This document shows positions 37,262-46,479 of a stretch of DNA of 48,674 nucleotides, in pieces. The position numbers and the translations under genes are program-made. The notes under the pieces are model-generated. The model searched no databases. It had not been told where the DNA came from and was given only the letters and a program-made list of their open reading frames with translations. Each line of letters starts with the position of its first letter. Within the stretch, counting starts at the first letter, position 1. Source of the stretch: Telmatospirillum sp. (GTDB taxonomy: Bacteria; Pseudomonadota; Alphaproteobacteria; Rhodospirillales; Magnetospirillaceae); NCBI GenBank assembly GCA_009712185.1, contig WASQ01000107.1, positions 3,308-51,981 on the forward strand, read 5' to 3'.

Positions 37262-37876
37262 TTAGGCAACCAGCAATTCTCTGAACAGCAGATCCTTGAC
37301 CGTCGTTGGCCGAAGATCGTCATTCACCTGCCGCAGCAGGTCGTCGCGGATGCGCAACAGGCTGTCCGATCCCTTCAGATCCTCCACCCGGAATTCCCGC
37401 AGATAGAGCTGAACATCGTCGACAATGCGGGGCATGAGGGCGGCGACGCGGCCGCTATCCCGCTGGTTGGCGAGCTGGAGGCTGATGTCGATCTTGAGAT
37501 AGTGCTGACGGCGCCCCTCCTGCTCGAGGTTGACCAGGATCTCCGGCAGATCGTAGAACGTCGGTTCGACCGGCCGTGCCGTCGCCTGCACCACTGCGGT
37601 CCTGCCGGTCACACGATCGAGAATGGGGTCGGCCAGACCGGAAAAATACGCCCCCGCCAGGAGGCCGGTGACCAGCAGCACCGGCAGGGCGATCAGCAAC
37701 GCCCGCCGGCGCCCCGGACGCCGTTTTTCCGGCGCGCCGGCACCGGGTCCGGACTCCTCCTCATCGCTCGCGACGCCGGGGACATCTTCCGTCCGGCCAT
37801 GACCTGCCGGCGCTGCCGGTGTCCGGTCCGCCCCGGTCCGCGGCGCCCTCGACATTTTTCGTCCTGGTCCTGTCAT
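37262..37876 (-). CDS. fliL: FliL-family flagellar basal-body-associated protein
   Basis: FliL surrounds the stator and supports torque generation. 204 residues from the ATG at 37876 (AGGAGG about 10 nt upstream). A Pro/Arg-rich cytoplasmic head, a membrane anchor (ALLIALPVLLVTGLLAGAYF), then the periplasmic FliL domain: FYDLPEILVNLEQEGRRQHYLKIDISLQL, IVDDVQLYLREFRVEDLKGSDSLLRIRDDLLRQVN and VKDLLFRELLVA. An ATG at 37855 is an alternative start. It stands apart from other flagellar genes, beside chemoreceptors. Confidence 0.88.
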   Translation of the reverse strand: MTGPGRKMSRAPRTGADRTPAAPAGHGRTEDVPGVASDEEESGPGAGAPEKRRPGRRRALLIALPVLLVTGLLAGAYFSGLADPILDRVTGRTAVVQATARPVEPTFYDLPEILVNLEQEGRRQHYLKIDISLQLANQRDSGRVAALMPRIVDDVQLYLREFRVEDLKGSDSLLRIRDDLLRQVNDDLRPTTVKDLLFRELLVA

Positions 37877-38289
37877 TGGGATCCGATCCTCCTGTCCAGC
37901 GTGCGATCGTCCCGCCGGAATGCCGCCGGTCGGGTTTGCGATCCGTCCGGAAAAATCGCCCGGTCGTTTTTTGTGGCCTGAAATTATAACGCCAGGAGTG
38001 AGACGAGATTGGGGCGGCATTGCAAAACCCCTCCCCTCCCGCCAGGAAACGTTCTGAATAAGTCTGCGCGCCAGGGCCGCCGGCCAGGATCCGCCAGGAT
38101 TCACCAACGGAAGGTTGGAAAATTTTGCAGTTGCGAGAAATCCGACATTTTCAGGCGGGTAATTGCCAATTTATGCTGGATACGCATCAAGTTAATCAAC
38201 TTTTAGGATTTTTACGTCATTGACGTATCTATATAACATATTGAAAAATATGAATATATTTGCGAGTTTTGATTTTTTCCCGATTTATG

Positions 38290-38318
38290 TTGCGACGCAA
38301 AAAGAATCGAGGCACAAT
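38290..38318 (+). promoter_or_regulatory. Promoter of sRNA copy 2
   Basis: TTGCGA (38290-38295), a 17-bp spacer, CACAAT (38313-38318). The -35 lies inside the perfect palindrome TTGCG-A-CGCAA (38290-38300), a likely operator. Same geometry as copy 1. Confidence 0.55.
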
Positions 38319-38324
38319 CATGAC

Positions 38325-38408
38325 GTGCTGCTGCTCCCTTCGGTGGCACGTTTCTTGGACGTTTCCTCCCTTGACTTGGGCCCTGGATGACCAGGGCCCT
38401 TTTTCTTT
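38325..38408 (+). ncRNA. mmgR/suhB-type (alpha-r8) small RNA, copy 2
   Basis: About 84 nt. 5' stem GTGCTGCTG (38325-38333) with CGGTGGCAC (38341-38349), then TTCTTGGACG and TTTCCTCCCT (38362-38371), both identical to copy 1. Terminator stem GGGCCCTGG-ATGA-CCAGGGCCC (38378-38399) followed by TTTTTCTTT. The terminator arms differ from copy 1 by compensating changes, which supports selection on RNA structure. Confidence 0.78.
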
Positions 38409-38582
38409 CTCCCCGGACAATCCTTGGGACGGGCCGGCGGTCTCACCCCCCAGAAGCGCCGGCCAAAGCACGGAACACTTTCCTGCCGGCGCTCTCCGAT
38501 CTAAGGTCTTCAACCGGTCGTGGCAACGGGCTGGATCCGTTCCGGCGTTCCGGCCGTCCGGACCAGGGGAAAAGAGAGCGAG

Positions 38583-41500
38583 ATGGAAGAGCAGACATCG
38601 ATCATCCGGAATTTGATCCGGTCATTGCGGGGCCTCCTTGCGCCTTTCGGCCGGGCGCGCCCCGCCGCCTGTTTTCTCCTGGTTCCGGTCCTGCTTCTGT
38701 CGGGAACGGTCGCGCGGGCGGGCGACGGCGACGGGGTGACGCTGCCCCGGTTCCCCACAGTATCGGGGGAGCGAATCGTGTTCGAGGCGCATGGCTCCCT
38801 CTGGTCCGTGTCGCGCGCCGGGGGCATGGCGTCGCGGCTGACGGCCGAACGCGGGTTCGAGGTGATGCCCCGGTTCTCTCCGGACGGGAAGTGGATCGCC
38901 TTCACCGGCCTTTACGAGGGAAACCGGGATGTTTACGTCATTCCGGCGGCCGGTGGCGAGGCCCGGCGGCTGACCTTCCGGTCGGATGTGGTCCCCGAGG
39001 CGCCACTGCGCTGGGGGCCGGACAATATGGTGGTGGGATGGACGCCCGATTCGCGCAACATCGTGTTCCTGTCGCGCCGGGCGGCGTGGAACGACTGGTA
39101 TGGGCGCCTGTTCACCGTTTCGCTGGACGGCGGACAGCCGGAGGCCCTGCCGCTCGACCGGGGAGGATTGCTGTCCTTCAGTCCCGATGGACAAAAAATC
39201 GCCTACAACCGGATCTTTACCAATTTCCGGACCTGGAAACGCTATGAGGGCGGTCTGGCGCAAAAGCTGTTCGTCTACGACCTGAAGACCAGAAAACTCG
39301 ATCAGATCACGGACTGGCCCGGCATGGAGACCGCCCCCATGTGGCGGGGCAACGTGATCTATTTCCTGTCGGACCACGACGCCCGGCATCGCGCCAACAT
39401 CTGGGCTTATGACACCGGGACCCGCGCCTTCCGCCAGATCACGACCTTTACCGATTACGATGTCGATTTCCCGTCGCTGGGTGACAATGGCATTGTTTTC
39501 CAGCAGGGCGGGGCGCTTTGGGTCCTCGATCTGCCGGGTGAATCGCTGCATCGCGTCGATGTCCGCGTGCCCGACGACGGAGTTCAGACCCGGCCCCGTT
39601 TCGTCGACGGCAAGGACTTCATCGCCGATATGGATCAGGCCTATCAGACGGATTTCGATCTGGCGCCGAACGGGAAGCGCGTCCTGCTGTCCGCCAGGGG
39701 CGATCTCTTCAGCCTGCCCGTCGAACATGGCGATACCCGCAACCTGACGGAAAGCTCGAACGCGGCCGAGGATCATCCGGCCTTTTCCCCCGACGGAACC
39801 CGCATCGCCTACACCACGGATGTGACCGGCGAACAGCAGATCGCCATCCGCCCCGCGGACGGTGGCGCCGAGACGATCGTCACGCGCTTTGCGCAAGGCA
39901 TCCTTTATCAACCGGTCTGGTCGCCGGGCGGCGACCGGCTGGCTTTTGCCGATGGCGCCCACCGCCTGTGGGTGGTCGATGAACGCGGTGGCGAGCTGCG
40001 TCAGATCGCCCAGGACCCGCAGGAGGAAATCCACGATTATTCCTGGTCTCCGGATGGACGGTGGATCGCCTACAGCACCCTCGATGCCAGCCATATCCGA
40101 TCCCTGTGGTTCTACAGTTTGGACAATGGCAAGGCGACCCGGGTCAGTTCCGGCCGCGATGACGACAGCCAGCCCCGGTTCGATCCGGAGGGGAAATACC
40201 TCTATTTCCTGTCGGCGCGCCATGAGACCGCGTTCACCTCCGATCGCGAATTTGCCGCCATTCCGGCAGCCAGTTCGGCGCTTTATGTCGCGCCCCTGGC
40301 CGCGACGGAACCTTCTCCGTTCGGTCCGCGTTCGGACGAGGCGGCCGTCGGGGCCGGCAGCGACGGACGGCGATCCGGCGACAGGACGGGCGCGGGGGAC
40401 GGGGAGAACAGGACGGGAAAAAGCGCCGCCGGCAAGGATGAGGCGGAGGGATGGAGCCCGCGCGCCATCGCCCCGATGCGCGTCGATCTGGCAGGATTGA
40501 TCCAGCGGGCGGTGCCTGTTCCGATCCCTGCCGGTGCCACCGACGGCGTTACGGTTGCTCGCAACAGGCTGTTCTATGTCTCCCAGCCCCCGGCGACCAT
40601 TGATGAGGACGGGGCCGGCGGGACGATGACGCTCCACCTCTTCGACATCAAGGACCGCAAGGACAGCGTTCTGGCCGAAGGTCTGCACGGCTACCGTCTC
40701 TCGGCGGACGGGTCCAGGATCCTCTATCACAAGGACAAGGACTGGGTCGTCATCGACGCCCGGCCGGCACCGAAGACACCCGCCCCCGACGCCAGAAAGA
40801 CGGGCGGCCTCAGCCATATGCGCATGAGGGTGGATCCCCGCCAGGAGTGGCGATCCATGTTCCTGTCCGCCTGGCGGTTACAGCGCGACATGTTCTTCAA
40901 CCCCGACATGAACGGCGTGGACTGGCCGGCGGTGCGGGCCGCCTATGAAAAACTGCTGCCACTGGCCGGCTCGCGGGAGGATCTCAACTATCTGGTCGGC
41001 GAGATGCTGGGGGAACTCGGCAATTCCCATCTTTATGTCGGCGGCGGGGATCAGAACGATCCGACCCCCAAAGTGGCCACCGCGATGCTGGGGGCCGATC
41101 TTTCGCTCAACCGGGCCTCCGGTCATTACCGGTTCGCCCGGATCTTCCGCGGAGACAATTCGCGACCCGAATACCGGGCTCCGCTGGCGGCGCCCGGACT
41201 GGACGTCAGGGAAGGAGATCTGCTGCTTGCCATCGACGGCCGCGAGCTTGCCGCCACCGTCGATCCGGACAGTCTTCTGGTCGGCAAGGCGGATCGCACG
41301 ATCCGGCTGACGGTCATGACGCCGCCTTTGGGAAAGCCGCGCCAGATCACGGTGCAGCCGGTTGCCCAGGAACTGTCGTTGCGTGAAATGGAGTGGATCG
41401 AAACCAACCGCACCACGGTCGACCGCCTGTCCGGCGGCCGGATCGCCTATGTCTATCTGTCGGACATGGGGGGGCTGGGGATGCGGCAGTTCATCCGCCA

Positions 41501-42059
41501 GTTCTACAGTCAGACGGACCGACAGGCCCTGATCGTCGATGTCCGGTTCAACGGCGGCGGTTTCATCGACGGCATGCTGCTGGAGCGGTTGCGCCGCGTG
41601 CTGGTGGGGATGCAAACGAACCGGTCCCGGATCGCCCAGTCGATTCCCCAAACCCTGATCAATGGCCCCAAGGTGGCCTTGATGAATCAGTATTCGGGAT
41701 CGGACGGTGACCTGTTCCCGTTTTATTTCCGCAAATATGGACTGGGGCCGCTGATCGGAATGAGAACCTGGGGCGGTGTGCGTGGAATTCGGGGGTTCTG
41801 GTCGCTGCTGGACGGCGGATATGTCACCGTCGCCGAACACAGCGTTTACGGTCTCGATTCCCAATGGGTTCTGGAAAACAAGGGCGTCGCGCCGGATATC
41901 GAGGTCGAGAACCTGCCCGCCGATCTTCTGGACGGGCATGACCGTCAATTGGAAACCGCAGTGACCCATCTTCTCGATCAACTGAAGAAGGCTCCGGCGG
42001 CCGGTTTGCCGGCGCCGCCGGCTTTGTCCCCGGCCTATCCGCCCGCCGGACACGAATGA
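38583..42059 (+). CDS. Periplasmic Tricorn-type protease (S41 family)
   Basis: 1158 residues; Tricorn-core homologue. N-terminal signal segment (ARPAACFLLVPVLLLSGTVARAG), two beta-propellers built of WD/Tol-like blades (to about residue 680; repeats such as PRFSPDGKWIAFTG, PAFSPDGTRIAYTT), a low-complexity acidic linker (about 580-640), a core helical domain, PDZ (about 850-945), and the catalytic domain. His816 (GNSHLY) and Ser1040-Asp1041 (NQYSGSDGD) fit the Tricorn active site, with RTWGGVRGI after it. Tricorn degrades peptides released by larger proteases; the signal peptide places this one outside the cytoplasm. The start lies after GAGAG at 38583. Confidence 0.9.
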   Translation: MEEQTSIIRNLIRSLRGLLAPFGRARPAACFLLVPVLLLSGTVARAGDGDGVTLPRFPTVSGERIVFEAHGSLWSVSRAGGMASRLTAERGFEVMPRFSPDGKWIAFTGLYEGNRDVYVIPAAGGEARRLTFRSDVVPEAPLRWGPDNMVVGWTPDSRNIVFLSRRAAWNDWYGRLFTVSLDGGQPEALPLDRGGLLSFSPDGQKIAYNRIFTNFRTWKRYEGGLAQKLFVYDLKTRKLDQITDWPGMETAPMWRGNVIYFLSDHDARHRANIWAYDTGTRAFRQITTFTDYDVDFPSLGDNGIVFQQGGALWVLDLPGESLHRVDVRVPDDGVQTRPRFVDGKDFIADMDQAYQTDFDLAPNGKRVLLSARGDLFSLPVEHGDTRNLTESSNAAEDHPAFSPDGTRIAYTTDVTGEQQIAIRPADGGAETIVTRFAQGILYQPVWSPGGDRLAFADGAHRLWVVDERGGELRQIAQDPQEEIHDYSWSPDGRWIAYSTLDASHIRSLWFYSLDNGKATRVSSGRDDDSQPRFDPEGKYLYFLSARHETAFTSDREFAAIPAASSALYVAPLAATEPSPFGPRSDEAAVGAGSDGRRSGDRTGAGDGENRTGKSAAGKDEAEGWSPRAIAPMRVDLAGLIQRAVPVPIPAGATDGVTVARNRLFYVSQPPATIDEDGAGGTMTLHLFDIKDRKDSVLAEGLHGYRLSADGSRILYHKDKDWVVIDARPAPKTPAPDARKTGGLSHMRMRVDPRQEWRSMFLSAWRLQRDMFFNPDMNGVDWPAVRAAYEKLLPLAGSREDLNYLVGEMLGELGNSHLYVGGGDQNDPTPKVATAMLGADLSLNRASGHYRFARIFRGDNSRPEYRAPLAAPGLDVREGDLLLAIDGRELAATVDPDSLLVGKADRTIRLTVMTPPLGKPRQITVQPVAQELSLREMEWIETNRTTVDRLSGGRIAYVYLSDMGGLGMRQFIRQFYSQTDRQALIVDVRFNGGGFIDGMLLERLRRVLVGMQTNRSRIAQSIPQTLINGPKVALMNQYSGSDGDLFPFYFRKYGLGPLIGMRTWGGVRGIRGFWSLLDGGYVTVAEHSVYGLDSQWVLENKGVAPDIEVENLPADLLDGHDRQLETAVTHLLDQLKKAPAAGLPAPPALSPAYPPAGHE

Positions 42060-42223
42060 CGGCCCCGGTGGCGGGCGTCCGGGGATACCGGGACTCCCGC
42101 CACCGGAACGGCGGGGATGGAAACCGCCGCGCCATCGATGGGCGGCGCCCGGACGCGCCTCTTCCCGCCGGACGGGCTGCGCCCCCGTCGCACCAATCCC
42201 GCCGCGACCGTATCGCGGCAAAC

Positions 42224-42240
42224 TTGCGAATCGTTCGCAT
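42224..42240 (+). promoter_or_regulatory. Fur-box-like palindrome before the sigma factor gene
   Basis: TTGCGAATCGTTCGCAT, with perfect arms TGCGAA/TTCGCA (42225-42239), 57 bp before the sigma gene start. Iron-dependent repression through Fur would fit the FecIR system that follows. Confidence 0.55.
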
Positions 42241-42296
42241 CTATTTTAGGCTCTGCCGCCCCGGTATGTCGCCGGAAAAAAAGGAGCCCCTCGCCG

Positions 42297-42824
42297 GTGG
42301 CGGCACAGCGTCTCGACATTGCCCGTCTGTTCAGTCTCCATCGCATGGAATTGCTGCGCTTTCTCCAGCGGTGCCTGGGCGGACGCGGGGGGCATGAAAC
42401 GGCGGCCGATCTCGTCCAGGACAGCTTCATCCGGTTGGCCGACTCGCAGGCGGCGGCGTCGGGGACCCTGAAAAACCCCCGGGCCATGCTGTTTCGGATC
42501 GCCCGCAATCTCGCCATTGACAGTCTGCGCCGTCAGCGCCTTGTCGCCCAGGTGTTCGTCGAAGGCGGTCCCGACGAGACAATGGCGGCGACCGACCCTT
42601 CTCCCGAGGTCCGCGCGCTCGACCGTGACCTGCTTGCCCGCCTTGAACGCGCGCTGGACGACCTGCCGCCGATGCAGCGACGGATTCTGACGATGAAGCG
42701 TTTGCAAGGACTCTCCCACGCCGAGATCGCCGCCGAAACCGGGCTTAACCCGGCGGCGATCGAAAAGAATCTGACCCGGGCATTGCGCCGGCTGCGGCAG
42801 GCGCTGGGGGACTCCTGGCCATGA
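42297..42824 (+). CDS. fecI: FecI-type ECF sigma factor
   Basis: 175 residues from the GTG at 42297 (AAGGAG at 42281-42286, 10 nt away). Sigma region 2 (LFSLHRMELLRFLQRCLGG...AADLVQDSFIRLAD, KNPRAMLFRIARNLAIDSLRRQ) and region 4 (LPPMQRRILTMKRLQGLSHAEIAAETGLNPAAIEKNLTRALRRLR). Drives transcription of a TonB receptor after a surface signal passes through FecR. The open frame extends upstream but that part is not sigma-like. fecR follows. Confidence 0.9.
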   Translation: MAAQRLDIARLFSLHRMELLRFLQRCLGGRGGHETAADLVQDSFIRLADSQAAASGTLKNPRAMLFRIARNLAIDSLRRQRLVAQVFVEGGPDETMAATDPSPEVRALDRDLLARLERALDDLPPMQRRILTMKRLQGLSHAEIAAETGLNPAAIEKNLTRALRRLRQALGDSWP

Positions 42825-42916
42825 CCTGACCTTAAGTCCTGGTCGGGGTTTTCCCGTCCTGTCCGTCATGGATGAATGTGATCCGAACTCCAGACGATGC
42901 GCGGCCCGCTTGTCCC

Positions 42917-43900
42917 ATGAGCATTGAACCTCTTTCCACTTCCGGCCGACCGATCTCGCCCGCCGATGCGGCGGTGGCCTGGCTGATCCGCCTGAGCGAC
43001 GGGGCCTCGCCCGCCCTGGAAGAAGCCTGTGCGGCCTGGCGGGCCGCCGATCCGTCGCATGAACGGGCCTGGCAGGAGGCTTTGCGCCTCTGGCAAAGCC
43101 CGGAACTGGCGGCGGCCTTGGCGCGCGCGTCGCTCCCGCCGCGGCGGTCTGCCGGTTTTGTCACCCGGCGGGCGCTGGCCGCCGCCGCGATCGCCGTTCT
43201 GATGATCGCCGGAATCGCCTGGGTGCGGGATACGCAAGGGGGCGCGATCCGCTGGGCCGTGGCCGATCTTCGCGCGCCGCTGCATGGCTTGCGCATGCTC
43301 GGCCTGCCGGATGGCTCGCGGATAACGCTCGACGCCGGCGCTTCCGCCGACATGGACTTCTCGGCCGATGGTCGGCGGATGCGCCTCAATGGAGGGCGGA
43401 TGGTGGTCGATGCCGCCCATGATCGCGCGCGACCTCTGGTGATCACGACCGATCTCGGGGCGGTGCGGGTGGTGGGAACGCGATTTCTCGTCGATCTCGA
43501 CGACGGGGGGCTGGCCGTCGCCGTCCAGGAGGGGCGCGTGAGTGTGGAAACCGCCGCCGGCACGACCCTCCTCGGGCCCGGTCAGCGGTTGCGCCTTTCC
43601 GGGACGACATCGCCGGCGGTCGTCGAGCCGGTGGCCCCGGAGGTGGTCGGCGATGTCGCCGAAGGGTGGCGAAATTTCAAGAATACGCCTTTGGTGGAGG
43701 TGCTGGCTGAGATCGGCCGCTATCGCTGGATGCCGATCCTGCTGGCCGATCGGGGCATGGGGCTGATGCCCGTGTCCGCGCGGCTGCAAGTGTCCTCCCC
43801 CGACAGGGCCCTGGCCGCCCTCGCCGAAACCATGCCGGTGTCGTTCGGGACCTGGCCGGGCGGTTTTGTTCTGGCGAGCCCGCGCCAACCGCAAAAATAA
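42917..43900 (+). CDS. fecR: FecR-family anti-sigma/transmembrane signal transducer
   Basis: 327 residues from the ATG at 42917, chosen by family length; an in-frame ATG at 42872 is possible and neither has a clear RBS. Cytoplasmic FecR N-terminal domain (AVAWLIRLSDGASPALEEACAAWRAADPSHERAWQEA), one membrane helix (RRALAAAAIAVLMIAGIAWV), and a periplasmic FecR domain (LPDGSRITLDAGASADMDFS, VVGTRFLVDLDDGGLAVAVQEGRVSV), then a secretin/STN-like C-terminal region. Holds FecI and senses the receptor's N-terminal domain. Confidence 0.9.
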   Translation: MSIEPLSTSGRPISPADAAVAWLIRLSDGASPALEEACAAWRAADPSHERAWQEALRLWQSPELAAALARASLPPRRSAGFVTRRALAAAAIAVLMIAGIAWVRDTQGGAIRWAVADLRAPLHGLRMLGLPDGSRITLDAGASADMDFSADGRRMRLNGGRMVVDAAHDRARPLVITTDLGAVRVVGTRFLVDLDDGGLAVAVQEGRVSVETAAGTTLLGPGQRLRLSGTTSPAVVEPVAPEVVGDVAEGWRNFKNTPLVEVLAEIGRYRWMPILLADRGMGLMPVSARLQVSSPDRALAALAETMPVSFGTWPGGFVLASPRQPQK

Positions 43901-43946
43901 TTTGCCATCGCCCTGTCCGGATCGTCAGGCATGTCTCGTCCTAATG

Positions 43947-43961
43947 TGCGAGCGATACGCA
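43947..43961 (+). promoter_or_regulatory. Fur-box-like site before the TonB receptor
   Basis: TGCGAGCGATACGCA, arms TGCG/CGCA, 20 bp before the receptor start and followed by TTTGCATTTT. A weaker match than the site before fecI. Confidence 0.35.
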
Positions 43962-43980
43962 TTTGCATTTTGGGGGTTTC

Positions 43981-46479
43981 ATGACGAAAAGGGGTCGCAT
44001 GTCCGGGAAATGGGTGGGACGGATGTTCGGTGTCGGGGTCTCCGGTCTGGCCGTCTCGATAGGGCTGTCAGTGCCGTCGCAGGCAGCCGACACGGCCCGT
44101 CCCGCTGCGGCGGTACAGCGCTTTTCCTTCGACCTGCCCGCGCAGCCGGTGTCCGACGCGCTCGACGCGTTCAGCCGGATCACCGGATTGCAGGTGGTCT
44201 CCACCGGGGTCGGCCTGGACGGGTGGCGCGCGGGACCGGTCCGGGGCGAGTTGAGCGCCGACGAGGCCCTCAGGTCCCTGCTGGCAGGCAGCGGGGTGGC
44301 TTATCGGATGGGACCCGGCGGGACGGTCAGTCTGTTTGCCAGTCCGCGAAGCGGGGGGGCGACCCTGTTGGCGCCGATCAGCATCGAGGGGCAGTCCGAT
44401 TTTCGCGACGGGGCCTGGGGGCCGGTCAGCGGCTTTGTCGCCACCCATGCGGCCAGCGGCACCAAGACCGATACGCCGCTGATGGAAACGCCGCAATCGG
44501 TATCCGTCGTGACCCGCGACGAGATGGATCTCCGCAAGGCCCACAGCCTGGCCGACGCGCTGGGCTATACCGCGGGTGTTCGGGCCGGCACCATGGGCGA
44601 AGCCAACGGTTACGGCGGGGACAGCACCTCCATCCGCGGCTTCGGCGGCGATGGGACCACCGGACCGTCCTATAACGAATATCTGGACGGCATGCGCCTC
44701 GGCGGCAGCGGCTACGTGGTATCGGGGCTCGACCCCGCCCTCTTCGAGCGGATCGAGGTGTTGAAAGGTCCCGCTTCGGTGCTCTACGGCCAGAGCACCC
44801 CGGGCGGTATCGTCAACATGGTGAGCAAGCGCCCCACCGATCAGCCCCACGGCGAAGTGGAGTTTCAGACCGGCAGTTATGGCCGCCTGCAAGGGAATTT
44901 CGACATCAGCGATCGGGCCGATGCCGACGGCACTCTGCTCTATCGTCTGTCAGGCACCGCCTGGGATACCGATTCACAGACCAGATTCTCCCATCGCATG
45001 CGCGCCGCGATCGCGCCGGCTGTCACGATCCGGCCCAATGCCGATACCTCCCTCACCATCCTGACCCGCTACCAGAAGGATGATTTCGGCGGCTCGCCCC
45101 TCAACTGGCTGCCGGCAGTCGGGACCGTGTTCGCCGGTCCCAACGGCCGGATTGCCCGCGACTTCTTCGCCGGCGATCCCAATTACAGCCGGTGGAGGCG
45201 GCAGAACGCCGCCGCCGGATACCTGTTCGAACATCATTTCGACGATGTCTGGACGGTCCGGCAAAACGTCCGCTACATGTACAATTCGCTCGATTTCGCC
45301 AACGTCTACATCAGCACCCTGTCCAGCCCGACCACGGCCCGGCGCCAGGCCTTCGGCATGGTGGAACATTCCAACGACTGGACCATCGACAACCAGGCAG
45401 AGGCGAATTTCCGGACCGGATTGGTGGGGCACAAGGTCCTGTTCGGGGTTGACGATCAGATCCTGCGCAACGACACGGACCGCGTCCTGCAGGCGTCGGC
45501 GCCCCCGATCGACCTTTACAATCCCGGCTATGACCGGAGTTTCAGCGTGAGGCCCTACCAGAAGAGTCGGACCGCCGCCAACCAGAATGGTCTCTATTTC
45601 CAGGATCAGATGGATCTGGGCCGGGTCAGCGGTGTGTTCGGACTGCGTCAGGACTGGGTGGACAGCCGCACCGATAATCTCCTGACCGGGATCCGGACCG
45701 AACAGGGCGCCCATGCCCTGACCAAGCGGGCCGCGCTGATGTATCACTTCGACAGCGGCGTGGCTCCCTATTTCAGCTATTCGGAGTCCTTCGACCCGAC
45801 CGTCGGCTCCTATCTCGCCGGCGGCGCGCCGGCCAAGCCCAGCGACGGAAAACAGTATGAGCTGGGGGCAAAATTCCAGCCTTCCGGCAGCAACAGCATG
45901 ATCACCGCCTCGCTTTTTGATCTGACCCGGACCAACGTCGCGACGAGTGATGTCAACAATCCCGGCTATGTGCTCCAGAGTGGCGAAGTCTCGTCGCGCG
46001 GTCTCGAACTGGAGGGCAAGGCCAGTCTGGCGGACGGCCTGAACGCCACCGCGGCCTATACCTTTCTCGACGCCAAAGTGACGTCGAGCAACGACACCGC
46101 GACCGGCATCGACGGTGTGAAAGTGTCCCAGAAGGGCAAAAGGCCCGTCCGCGTTCCCGAACATACGGCCTCCCTGTGGCTGGATTACACCGTTCAGAGC
46201 GGGGATCTGAAAGGCGCCGGTTTCGGTACCGGCGCCCGTTACGTGGGGCCGACCGAGGGCGACGCCGCCAACAGTTTTCGGGTGCCGGGCTTCTTGCTGT
46301 TCGATGCCATGGTGCAATACGACCTGTCCGGGCTGGGCACTCCCTTTCACGGCTGGTCGACCAGCGTGACGGCGACCAACCTGGGCGATACCCGCTATGT
46401 CTCGTCATGCTTTGCCGCCGTGCGCTGCTTCTACGGCAGCGGCAGGTCCGTCTATGCCTCGTTGAAATTCCGATGGTGA
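43981..46479 (+). CDS. Transducer-type TonB-dependent siderophore receptor
   Basis: 832 residues. Signal peptide ending VPSQAADT; an N-terminal STN signalling domain (about 45-115; FDLPAQPVSDALDAFSRITGLQVV, ELSADEALRSLLAGSGV) that talks to FecR; a TonB-box-like LLAPISIEGQ; a plug domain (TPQSVSVVTRDEMDLRKAHSLADAL, IEVLKGPASVLYGQSTPGGIVNMVSKRP); and a 22-strand-type barrel ending in SVYASLKFRW, with the terminal aromatic needed for outer-membrane insertion. Of the FhuA/FpvA class, so a ferric siderophore is the expected ligand. ATG at 43981; an in-frame TTG at 43963 is less likely. Its end overlaps the next gene. Confidence 0.93.
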   Translation: MTKRGRMSGKWVGRMFGVGVSGLAVSIGLSVPSQAADTARPAAAVQRFSFDLPAQPVSDALDAFSRITGLQVVSTGVGLDGWRAGPVRGELSADEALRSLLAGSGVAYRMGPGGTVSLFASPRSGGATLLAPISIEGQSDFRDGAWGPVSGFVATHAASGTKTDTPLMETPQSVSVVTRDEMDLRKAHSLADALGYTAGVRAGTMGEANGYGGDSTSIRGFGGDGTTGPSYNEYLDGMRLGGSGYVVSGLDPALFERIEVLKGPASVLYGQSTPGGIVNMVSKRPTDQPHGEVEFQTGSYGRLQGNFDISDRADADGTLLYRLSGTAWDTDSQTRFSHRMRAAIAPAVTIRPNADTSLTILTRYQKDDFGGSPLNWLPAVGTVFAGPNGRIARDFFAGDPNYSRWRRQNAAAGYLFEHHFDDVWTVRQNVRYMYNSLDFANVYISTLSSPTTARRQAFGMVEHSNDWTIDNQAEANFRTGLVGHKVLFGVDDQILRNDTDRVLQASAPPIDLYNPGYDRSFSVRPYQKSRTAANQNGLYFQDQMDLGRVSGVFGLRQDWVDSRTDNLLTGIRTEQGAHALTKRAALMYHFDSGVAPYFSYSESFDPTVGSYLAGGAPAKPSDGKQYELGAKFQPSGSNSMITASLFDLTRTNVATSDVNNPGYVLQSGEVSSRGLELEGKASLADGLNATAAYTFLDAKVTSSNDTATGIDGVKVSQKGKRPVRVPEHTASLWLDYTVQSGDLKGAGFGTGARYVGPTEGDAANSFRVPGFLLFDAMVQYDLSGLGTPFHGWSTSVTATNLGDTRYVSSCFAAVRCFYGSGRSVYASLKFRW

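Noticed and set aside
38622-40817. 731-residue minus-strand frame opposite the Tricorn gene
   Set aside because: Antisense shadow; the plus strand has a signal peptide, propeller repeats and protease motifs.
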